A stretch of DNA of 15,123 bases from Rhodospirillaceae bacterium CCH5-H10 (GTDB taxonomy: Bacteria > Pseudomonadota > Alphaproteobacteria > Reyranellales > Reyranellaceae), in assembly GCA_001557035.1 (NCBI GenBank), contig LSKJ01000001.1, positions 1-15,123 on the forward strand. The letters run 5' to 3'. How positions within the stretch are numbered: the first letter of the stretch is position 1; every line of letters starts with the position of its first letter. The translations under genes and the position numbers were made by a program. Of this stretch, positions 7,338 to 13,346 are shown piece by piece. The notes under the pieces are model-generated. The model made no database searches and had not been told where the DNA came from. It worked only from the letters and a program-made list of their open reading frames with translations.

Positions 7338-7370
7338 AAAAAAGAAGGGCCGCCCAGCGGGCGGCCCTTC
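7338..7370 (-). terminator. Intrinsic terminator of the TctC gene
   Basis: GAAGGGCCGCCC (7344-7355) and GGGCGGCCCTTC (7359-7370) form a perfect 12-bp stem with a 3-nt loop. Read on the minus strand, the stem is followed by six T residues (complement of 7338-7343), a textbook Rho-independent terminator 20 bp after the TctC stop. On the plus strand it lies just past the secreted protein gene but is not followed by a T-run, so it mainly serves the minus strand. Confidence 0.92.
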
Positions 7371-7390
7371 GTCGGTCGTTATCGAGACGC

Positions 7391-8374
7391 TTACTGCGGC
7401 TGGACGCCGGCCGCCTTGATGGCGGGCACCCACTTGTCGATCGAGGCCTTGAGCTGGGCGCGCAGCGCTTCCGGCGTCGCGTCCTTGGCCTCCGGCAGAT
7501 CGACGGCCTGGTCGATCAGGCGCGTGCGCACCTTCTCGTCGCCGAGCGCGGTGACCAGCGCCTTGTTCAGCGTGTCGATGACATTCTTCGGCGTGTTCTT
7601 GGCGACGAAGAAGCCGTTCCAGATCGTGACCTCGTAGCCCTTGAGGCCCGATTCATCGACCGTCGGGACGTCCGGCAGCTGCGGCAGGCGCTTCAGCGTA
7701 CTGACGCCCAGCGCCTTGATGGTGCCGGCCTTGATCTGCGGCAGCACGTTCACCGCCTGGTCGACCATGTAGTCGAACTGGCCGCTCACCAGGTCGTTCA
7801 GCGCCGGGCCGGTTCCCTTGTAGGGAATCTCCAGCACGTCGACCTTCATCATGCTGTTCAGCATGAGACCGCCGAGATGCGAGGCCGCGCCAATGCCGGC
7901 CATGCCGTACTGCGCCTTCTTCTGGTTGGCCTTCACGTAGGCCTCGAACTCCTTGAAGTCCTTGGCTGGCAGGTCCTTCTTGGTGACGAGCACCATCGGG
8001 TTCGTGCCACCGAGGCCGATCGGCTCGAAGTCCTTCTGGCTGTCGTAGGGCAGCGTCTTGTAGAGGCCGATGTTCACCGCGAGGGTGCCCATGTGTGCGA
8101 ACAGGATCGTGTAGCCGTCCGGCGTCGCCTTGGCGGCCTTGTTCACACCGATCGTGCCGCCGGCGCCGCCGACATTCTCGACGATCATGGTCTGGCCGAG
8201 GGCCTCGCCCATGCGCGCGGTCAGCACGCGGGCCAGGGCATCGGTCGGGCCGCCGGCCGCGAACGGCACGATGACGGTGATGGGCTTGGTCGGATAGGCC
8301 TGCGCCATGGCGCCGAGCGGCATGGCGGCGACACCCATGGCGGCAGCGGCCGCCAGCAGGATACGTCTTTTCAT
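7391..8374 (-). CDS. Bug/TctC family tripartite tricarboxylate transporter substrate-binding protein
   Basis: This 327-residue periplasmic binding protein is of normal length for the Bug family. A signal peptide (residues 1-24, cut after GAMA) precedes AYPTKPITVIVPFAAGGPTD, the family's hallmark N-terminus with the ligand-contacting loop FAAGGPTDALAR (38-49). Later hallmarks are the segments ATPDGYTILF and EIPYKGTGPALNDL. Such proteins bind carboxylates or other small acids and hand them to a TctA/TctB membrane pair. Neither partner gene is in the window, so this is an orphan binding protein, as is common in bacteria with many Bug paralogues. ATG 8374 has AGGGAG 6 nt upstream. A TTG at 8380 is in frame but overlaps the spacing region. 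It follows nirD by 118 bp on the same strand and has its own strong terminator. The ligand is unknown. Confidence 0.95.
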   Translation of the reverse strand: MKRRILLAAAAAMGVAAMPLGAMAQAYPTKPITVIVPFAAGGPTDALARVLTARMGEALGQTMIVENVGGAGGTIGVNKAAKATPDGYTILFAHMGTLAVNIGLYKTLPYDSQKDFEPIGLGGTNPMVLVTKKDLPAKDFKEFEAYVKANQKKAQYGMAGIGAASHLGGLMLNSMMKVDVLEIPYKGTGPALNDLVSGQFDYMVDQAVNVLPQIKAGTIKALGVSTLKRLPQLPDVPTVDESGLKGYEVTIWNGFFVAKNTPKNVIDTLNKALVTALGDEKVRTRLIDQAVDLPEAKDATPEALRAQLKASIDKWVPAIKAAGVQPQ

Positions 8375-8492
8375 GAACAACTCCCTGATTGTCTCTGGCA
8401 GCGAGTTACACCCTGGTCACAGGCTCTGCAATGAGGGGCCTGCCGGATGGGATGGGCCGACAGCGCCAAAACGACACATGCCTGGCCGGATG

Positions 8493-8828
8493 TCAGGCCG
8501 CCACTTCCGCCACGCCTCCCAGGGCGATGAACAGGCGCCCGGCCTCGATTCGCACCGGCACCGTCCTCACCGCGCCTTCGTCGGCGCCCAGCGCCCGCCC
8601 CGTTTCGAGCGAAATCACCCAGTTGTGCAGCGGGCAGGTCACGGACGTGCCATGGACGATGCCCTGGGAGAGCGGTCCTCCCTTGTGCGGGCAATGGTCC
8701 TCGATGGCGAAGACCTGCCCTTCGGTCGTGCGGAACACCGCAAGCTTGCCCGCGGGCGTATTCACGCACCGTGCGCCACGGCTCGGAATGTCATCGAGCG
8801 AACCGACCTCGACCCATTTCATACTCAT
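8493..8828 (-). CDS. nirD: Nitrite reductase [NAD(P)H] small subunit, Rieske-type
   Basis: This small subunit of the cytoplasmic siroheme nitrite reductase supports reduction of nitrite to ammonium together with NirB. It is 111 residues long, the usual size. It has a complete Rieske [2Fe-2S] motif, C-x-H (residues 46-48, CPHKGG) and C-x2-H (65-68, CPLHNW). Many enterobacterial NirD proteins lack these ligands, so this copy can plausibly bind a cluster. ATG 8828 overlaps the nirB stop in a TGATG junction, indicating translational coupling. GTG 8831 and ATG 8822 are less favoured alternatives. It is transcribed with nirB under the leader and sigma-54 promoter at 11301-11435. Downstream, after 118 bp, comes an unrelated Bug protein rather than a nitrate reductase gene. 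Confidence 0.93.
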   Translation of the reverse strand: MSMKWVEVGSLDDIPSRGARCVNTPAGKLAVFRTTEGQVFAIEDHCPHKGGPLSQGIVHGTSVTCPLHNWVISLETGRALGADEGAVRTVPVRIEAGRLFIALGGVAEVAA

Positions 8829-11278
8829 CACTCGGCCGCCTCCGCAAAGCCGACCGTCGCCATCGGCCGGAATTCATGCTTGTCCTTGCCCGAGACCCGT
8901 TCGTCCCACGGATCCACCTGGGCGAACCTCTGGGAGAAGACGAAGCGGTCGAAGTACGCCCGTCGCTTGTCGCCGTCCTGCACGATCTGGCGCCTGATCT
9001 CGTCGAGGCCGATTCGTTTCGCCCACTTGTAGATGCGCTCGAGGTAGCGGGCCTGCTCGCGGTACATCTGGACCAGCGCCGCGATGTGCTCGATCGCTTC
9101 GTCCTCGGTCTTCACCTGACCGAGGATTTCCGTGCCCTTGATGTCGAGCCCCGCGGCGCCGGCGAAGTGAAGTTCGTAGCCCGAGTCGACGCAGATCACG
9201 CCGACGTCCTTGCAGGTCGCCTCCGAACAGTTCCTCGGGCATCCCGAGACCGCCATCTTGACCTTGGCCGGCGTCCACGAGCCCCACATGAACTTCTCGA
9301 TGCGAATGCCGAGGCCCGTCGAGTCCTGGGTGCCGAAGCGGCACCAGTCGGTGCCGACACACGTCTTCACCGTGCGCAGGCCCTTGGCGTAGGCATGGCC
9401 CGACACGAAACCAGCCTTGCCAAGATCGGCCCAGACCGCCGGCAGGTCTTCCTTCCGGACGCCCAGCATGTCGATGCGCTGCCCGCCGGTTACCTTCACC
9501 GTCGGGATGGCGAACTTGTCGACGACATCGGCGATCGCCCTCAGTTCCGCCGAACTCGTCACGCCGCCCCACATGCGCGGCACGACGGAGAAGGTGCCGT
9601 CCTTCTGGATGTTGGCGTGCACGCGCTCGTTGATGAAGCGCGACTGGTAATCGTCGGCATATTCGCCGGGCCAGTCGCAGACGAGATAGTAGTTGAGTGC
9701 CGGCCGGCATTTGGCGCAACCGCACGACGTCTTCCACTCGAGTTCCTGCACTACCGCCGGCACGGTCTTCAGCGACTTCGCGACGATCAGGCGGCGGACG
9801 TCGTCGTGGCCCAGCGTCGTGCAGGCGCACATCGGCTGGACGGCGGTGCGATTGAAGGCGTCGCCCAGGGTCAGCTCCATGAGCTGCTCGACGAGGCCGG
9901 TGCAGGTGCCGCACGAGGCCGAGGCCTTGGTGTGCGCCCTCACCTCGTCGAGTGTCGTCAGCCCCTTCTCCTTGATCATGTCGGTGATCCTGCCCTTGCA
10001 GATGCCGTTGCAGCCGCAGATCTCGGCATCGTCCGGCAGCGCCGCGACCGCCGCCGCGGGATCGAGCGCGCCCCCTCCCTGAAACGCCGGCCCGAAGATC
10101 AGCGTGTCGCGCATCTCGGAGATGTTCGCCGACTTCTTCTTGAGGTCGTTGAACCAGGCGCCGTCGGCCACTTCGCCGAACAGCACCGTGCCGATGATCC
10201 GGTCGTCCTTCAGGATCAGGCGCTTGTAGACGCCGGCCGAGGCGTCGCGCAGCACGATCTCCTCGCGGTCGTCGCCGTCGGCAAAGTCGCCCAGTGAATA
10301 GACGTCGATGCCGGTGACCTTGAGCTTGGTCGGCGTGTCGACCGGAACGAAGCGGGCCGCGTCGTCGCCGGCCAGCCGGGCCGCCGCTGTTCGCGCCATC
10401 TCGTAGAGCGGCGCCACCAGGCCATAGACATGGCCGCCGACCTCGGCGCATTCGCCGAGTGCATAGATGTCCGGATCGGAGGTGCACATGCCATCGTCGA
10501 CGACGATGCCGCGATTGATCGCGAGCCCCGCTTCCCGCGCCAGCGCCGCGTTCGGCCGGATTCCCGCCGCCATCACAACCAGTGTGGCCGGGATGATCGT
10601 CCCGTCGGCGAGTTCGACGCCCTCGACCTTCCCGCTGCCGAGGATGGCCTTGGTATTCGCCTTGGTGAGGACCTTGATGCCGCGTTCCTCGAGTGCCTTC
10701 TGCAGCAGGTAGCCGGCCGCCGGATCGAGTTGCCGTTCCATCAGGGTGGGCATCAGGTGCACGACCGTGACGTCCATGCCCTGCGACTGGAGCCCGGCAG
10801 CCGCTTCGAGGCCAAGCAGGCCGCCGCCGATCACCACCGCCTTGGCTCGCGACTGGGCCGCCAGCAGCATCGCGTTCACGTCGTCGAGGTCGCGATAGGT
10901 CAGCACGCCCGCGAAATCGTGGCCCGGCACGGGGATGATGAGCGGATTGGAGCCGGTGGCGATCACCAGCTTGTCGTAGGCCTCGACCACGCCTTCGGAT
11001 GACGTGACGGTCTTCGCGGCCCGGTCGATCGCCACGATCCTGTGGCCCTTGTAGAGCGTGATGCCGTTGCGGACATACCAGCCGTCGCCGTGGATGATGA
11101 TCTGTTCGTAGTCCTTCTCTCCGGACAGAACGGGGGAGAGCATGATCCGGTCGTAGTTCACGCGCGGTTCGGCATTGAAGATCGTCACCCGGTAGCGCCC
11201 GGGTGCGGCCTCCAGCAGGTGTTCCAGCATGCGCCCGGGAGCCATGCCGTTTCCGATGATGACGAGCTTTTCGGTCAT
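8828..11278 (-). CDS. nirB: Nitrite reductase [NAD(P)H] large subunit
   Basis: This 816-residue siroheme enzyme reduces nitrite to ammonium with six electrons from NAD(P)H in the cytoplasm. Domains in order: FAD site IIGNGMAPGR (7-16); NAD site VVIGGGLLGLEAA (148-160); two BFD-like [2Fe-2S] domains, with C421/C423/C456/C459 and C484/C486/C521/C524; ferredoxin-like half-domain MWGGVTSSAELR (569-580); and the 4Fe-4S/siroheme site with C640-x5-C646 and C680-x3-C684 (SGCPRNCSEA). All ligands are present and the length is normal. ATG 11278 begins the conserved MTEKLVIIGNG. The Shine-Dalgarno is weak (GGGGA about 12 nt away). Upstream in-frame sequence belongs to the leader, not to the protein. The sigma-54 promoter and ANTAR-type leader suggest control by nitrogen status and nitrate/nitrite, that is, an assimilatory role. 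It is coupled to nirD by a TGATG overlap. Confidence 0.96.
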   Translation of the reverse strand: MTEKLVIIGNGMAPGRMLEHLLEAAPGRYRVTIFNAEPRVNYDRIMLSPVLSGEKDYEQIIIHGDGWYVRNGITLYKGHRIVAIDRAAKTVTSSEGVVEAYDKLVIATGSNPLIIPVPGHDFAGVLTYRDLDDVNAMLLAAQSRAKAVVIGGGLLGLEAAAGLQSQGMDVTVVHLMPTLMERQLDPAAGYLLQKALEERGIKVLTKANTKAILGSGKVEGVELADGTIIPATLVVMAAGIRPNAALAREAGLAINRGIVVDDGMCTSDPDIYALGECAEVGGHVYGLVAPLYEMARTAAARLAGDDAARFVPVDTPTKLKVTGIDVYSLGDFADGDDREEIVLRDASAGVYKRLILKDDRIIGTVLFGEVADGAWFNDLKKKSANISEMRDTLIFGPAFQGGGALDPAAAVAALPDDAEICGCNGICKGRITDMIKEKGLTTLDEVRAHTKASASCGTCTGLVEQLMELTLGDAFNRTAVQPMCACTTLGHDDVRRLIVAKSLKTVPAVVQELEWKTSCGCAKCRPALNYYLVCDWPGEYADDYQSRFINERVHANIQKDGTFSVVPRMWGGVTSSAELRAIADVVDKFAIPTVKVTGGQRIDMLGVRKEDLPAVWADLGKAGFVSGHAYAKGLRTVKTCVGTDWCRFGTQDSTGLGIRIEKFMWGSWTPAKVKMAVSGCPRNCSEATCKDVGVICVDSGYELHFAGAAGLDIKGTEILGQVKTEDEAIEHIAALVQMYREQARYLERIYKWAKRIGLDEIRRQIVQDGDKRRAYFDRFVFSQRFAQVDPWDERVSGKDKHEFRPMATVGFAEAAE

Positions 11279-11300
11279 TTTCTGGCGAGTCCCCAAAACA

Positions 11301-11358
11301 AAAAAGCTGCCCGACGGCCTCCCGCCCCGTAACGGGACGTGCAGTCGTTGGCAGCTTT
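11301..11358 (-). terminator. Intrinsic terminator (attenuator) in the nirB leader
   Basis: On the minus strand AAAGCTGCC (11358-11350) pairs with GGCAGCTTT (11311-11303). CGAC (11347-11344) then pairs with GTCG (11315-11312), and an inner hairpin with CCCG-TTA-CGGG lies at 11336-11326. The stem is followed by a six-T run (11305-11300). It lies between the promoter and nirB, ending about 22 nt before the ATG, so as drawn it would stop transcription before the gene unless prevented. This is the expected target of NasT/NasR-type antitermination by the upstream twin hairpins. Confidence 0.85.
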
Positions 11359-11363
11359 GCCGG

Positions 11364-11410
11364 GGGCGCCCGCCATTGGACGCCCATCGATGAGGCTTCT
11401 TTGCCTCACC
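11364..11410 (-). promoter_or_regulatory. ANTAR-binding twin-hairpin leader RNA (NasT/NasR target) of nirBD
   Basis: Two stem-loops follow one another on the minus strand with a 3-nt linker. The first (11410-11389) is GGTGAGGC-[AAAGAA]-GCCTCATC, 8 bp with one G-U pair. The second (11385-11364) is GGGCGTCC-[AATGGC]-GGGCGCCC, also 8 bp with one G-U pair. Both loops are six bases with A at position 1 and G at position 4, the recognition pattern established for ANTAR-domain antiterminators such as NasR and the NasT of alphaproteobacteria. The second stem ends 5 nt before the terminator begins. The element begins where the sigma-54 promoter should start the transcript. The inferred mechanism is that the ANTAR protein binds when nitrate or nitrite is present and blocks termination. 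No nasT or nasS gene is in the window, so the regulator is encoded elsewhere. Confidence 0.85.
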
Positions 11411-11418
11411 GAGTACAG

Positions 11419-11435
11419 AGCATGAACCGTGCCAA
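11419..11435 (-). promoter_or_regulatory. Sigma-54 (-24/-12) promoter of nirBD
   Basis: On the minus strand TTGGCACG-GTTC-ATGCT matches the sigma-54 consensus YTGGCACG-N4-TTGCW with one mismatch. The invariant GG (11433-11432) and GC (11421-11420) are separated by exactly 10 bases. The predicted transcript start is near 11409, at the foot of the first leader hairpin, which supports the call. It implies activation by an NtrC-type enhancer-binding protein under nitrogen limitation. I found only a partial NtrC-like half site (TGGTGC near 11471-11476), not a full palindrome. Confidence 0.8.
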
Positions 11436-11555
11436 TCCGGGCAATGCAGGAGATGCCAGATTAGAGGGGCACCATGCACGATCGCGCTGGCGATTAATTG
11501 GGCAAGCCTGGACGCGATTGCCTACTCGGCTCGACGCGTTACGATCCTGGATACC

Positions 11556-12155
11556 GTGACCGAGCCTTCACCCCGCTTCGACGCGACCATCGCCGACATC
11601 GATGCCGCCAACGCGCAGGACCCGCGCCTCGACCAGGTTGCCGGCGCGGCGCGTCCGCGCGAGGTCGTCTATTCGGAGCGGATGTCGGAGTGCCTGTCGC
11701 GGCTCTATCCGGGCGCTTCGGAGGCGCTCCGGATCGCCGCCCGGGCCCAGCATATCTGCCGATGGCAGATCCCGCGAAAGGACTACCCGCTCGGCCGCGA
11801 CGGCTACAACGCTTGGCGGGGCGCCTGCCGGGACCATCATGCCGCGCTCACGTCCGCCATCATGCGCCGCCACGGATACGGCGACGGCGAGATCGCGCAA
11901 GTCGTGAAGATCATCCGCAAGGAGCAGCTCAAGCGCGATCCCGAGAGCCAGGCTCTCGAGAACGTGGTCGCCGTCGTCTTCGTCCAGTACTACCTCGACG
12001 AATTCGTCGCCGAGCATCGTGACTACGACGACGCCAGGCTCGCCGACATCCTGAGGAAGACGCTGCGCAAGATGGATGCGACCGGCCACACCGCCGCGCT
12101 CGCCCTGAACCTGCCGGCGACGACCGTGCGCCTCATCGAGATGGCGATGAAGTAA
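11556..12155 (+). CDS. DUF4202 family protein
   Basis: This 199-residue, mostly helical protein belongs, as I recognise it, to the uncharacterised DUF4202 family. Visible family features are the N-terminal FDATIADIDAANAQDP (8-23), YSERMSECL (39-47), ARAQHICRWQIPR (62-74), HHAALTSAIM (94-103) and IIRKEQLKRDPESQALEN (119-136). Conserved His66, His94 and His95 and several acidic residues give it the look of an HD-type metal-binding helical bundle, but no function is established. It has no signal peptide or membrane segment, so it is cytoplasmic. GTG 11556 is the start, with a weak GGA 4 nt upstream. It diverges from nirBD, sharing a 277-bp upstream region. Members are often found beside nitrite or sulfite reductase genes, so an accessory role to siroheme reductase function is a reasonable inference. 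Confidence 0.85.
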   Translation: MTEPSPRFDATIADIDAANAQDPRLDQVAGAARPREVVYSERMSECLSRLYPGASEALRIAARAQHICRWQIPRKDYPLGRDGYNAWRGACRDHHAALTSAIMRRHGYGDGEIAQVVKIIRKEQLKRDPESQALENVVAVVFVQYYLDEFVAEHRDYDDARLADILRKTLRKMDATGHTAALALNLPATTVRLIEMAMK

Positions 12156-12176
12156 GACGGCGCGTTACGCCGTCTT
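12154..12176. terminator. Hairpin spanning both stop codons at a convergent junction
   Basis: AAGACGGCG (12154-12162) and CGCCGTCTT (12168-12176) form a perfect 9-bp stem around a 5-nt loop. The left arm contains part of the DUF4202 stop (TAA 12153-12155). The loop holds the TAA stop of the dehydrogenase, and the right arm encodes that protein's last codons. It has no long T-run on either side but is symmetrical and could end transcription in both directions. Confidence 0.5.
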
Positions 12177-13232
12177 CACCAGTTCCGCGATGGCTGCGCC
12201 AACGGTCTTCGTGTCGCCGTTGCCGCCCAGGTCCTTGGTCCGCGGACCGCCCTCGACCAGCGAGGCCGCGATGGCCCGCTCGATCGCCTCGGCCGCCTCG
12301 GGATAACCCAGGTGGCGTACCATCATGGCACCCGACCAGATCTGTCCGATCGGGTTGGCGATGCCCTTGCCCGCGATGTCGGGGGCCGATCCGTGGACCG
12401 GCTCGAACATCGACGGGTACTTGCGCTCCGGATTGATGTTGCCCGAGGGCGCGACGCCGATCGAGCCGGTCAACGCCGGGCCGAGGTCGGAGAGGATGTC
12501 GCCGAACAGGTTGGAGCCGACCACGACGTCGAACCAGTCCGGGTTGCGCACGAAATGCGCCGTCAGGATGTCGATGTGATACTGGTCCGCCTTGATGTTC
12601 GGGTACTTCTTCTTCATCTCGTCGAAGCGCTCGTCCCAGAACGGCATCGTGTGGATGATGCCGTTCGACTTGGTGGCCGAGGTCACGTGCTTCTTCTTCG
12701 TCGTGCTGGCGAAGTCGAAGGCGAACTTCAGGATCCGGTCGACACCCTTGCGGGTGAAGATGGACTGCTGGATGGCCATCTCGTCGTCGGTGCCCTGAAA
12801 CATGCGGCCGCCGATCGAGCTGTACTCGCCCTCGGTATTCTCGCGCACGACCCAGAAATCGATGTCGCCCGGCTTGCGGTTGGCCAGCGGCGACGGCACG
12901 CCTTCGAACAGGCGCACGGGGCGCAGGTTCACGTATTCGTCGAAGTCGCGGCGGATCGGGATCAGCAGGCCCCACAGCGACACGTGATCGGGCACGCCGG
13001 GCCAGCCCACGGCGCCCAGAAAGATGCTCTCGAACGCCTTGAGCTGCTCCATCCCGTCGTCCGGCATCATCTTGCCGGTCTTCACCAGCCGATCGCACGA
13101 CCAGTCGAAATCGGTGAACTCGAGCTCGAAGTTGAAGCGGCGCGCGGCGGCTTCGAGAACGCGTACGCCTTCCGGCAGAACTTCCTTACCGATTCCGTCA
13201 CCCGGAATTAGTGCGATCTTGTGCTTGGCCAT
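12165..13232 (-). CDS. Tartrate dehydrogenase / D-malate dehydrogenase (isocitrate/isopropylmalate dehydrogenase family)
   Basis: This 355-residue beta-decarboxylating dehydrogenase oxidises a 2-hydroxy acid with NAD, a divalent metal and usually K+. The N-terminus KIALIPGDGIGKEVLPEG (5-22) and the family signature NLFGDILSDLGPALTGS (241-257) are present. Substrate and metal residues fit: R94/R95, R104 (NLRP), R130 (VVREN), Y137 (EGEY), K188 (TKSN), D221, D245 and D249. The segments MMPDDGMEQLKAFESIFLGAV (55-75) and VPDHVSLWGLLIPI (80-93) match tartrate dehydrogenase/decarboxylase and D-malate dehydrogenase better than LeuB. Substrate choice between tartrate and D-malate cannot be settled by eye. 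GGGAGG is upstream. I chose ATG 13232 (spacing about 6) over ATG 13235. It converges on DUF4202 with a 9-bp gap and diverges from the amidohydrolase. Confidence 0.88.
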   Translation of the reverse strand: MAKHKIALIPGDGIGKEVLPEGVRVLEAAARRFNFELEFTDFDWSCDRLVKTGKMMPDDGMEQLKAFESIFLGAVGWPGVPDHVSLWGLLIPIRRDFDEYVNLRPVRLFEGVPSPLANRKPGDIDFWVVRENTEGEYSSIGGRMFQGTDDEMAIQQSIFTRKGVDRILKFAFDFASTTKKKHVTSATKSNGIIHTMPFWDERFDEMKKKYPNIKADQYHIDILTAHFVRNPDWFDVVVGSNLFGDILSDLGPALTGSIGVAPSGNINPERKYPSMFEPVHGSAPDIAGKGIANPIGQIWSGAMMVRHLGYPEAAEAIERAIAASLVEGGPRTKDLGGNGDTKTVGAAIAELVKTA

Positions 13233-13346
13233 CATTATCCTCCCGAACCGCGCGGAACCTAGCAGCGAGACCTTGCCATGCAAGCGCGGCATTGCCCCTG
13301 CAGTTCGTCCACGCCAATATGAACACACGTTTACCCCGGAGTGGCC

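Noticed and set aside
8480..8498. GCCTG/CAGGC hairpin at the end of nirD
   Set aside because: Only 5 bp with a 9-nt loop and no T-run; too weak for a terminator call.
8771..10297. 508-codon plus-strand frame opposite nirB
   Set aside because: Antisense shadow of nirB. Low-information, Arg/Ala/Val/Asp-rich translation without a start signal.
8874..11387. 837-codon open frame on the minus strand
   Set aside because: It is a shifted frame inside nirB. Its Arg/Gly/His-rich translation has no motif, while the other frame has every NirB cofactor ligand.
11436..11555. NtrC binding site upstream of the sigma-54 promoter
   Set aside because: Only a half-site-like TGGTGC was found. No full TGCACC-N5-GGTGCA palindrome could be read, so it is not listed as a feature.
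13290..13320. Sigma-70-like promoter for the amidohydrolase (TTGCCC, 17 bp, CAATAT)
   Set aside because: Spacing is right but both hexamers match poorly (4/6 and 3/6), which is expected by chance in a region of this size.
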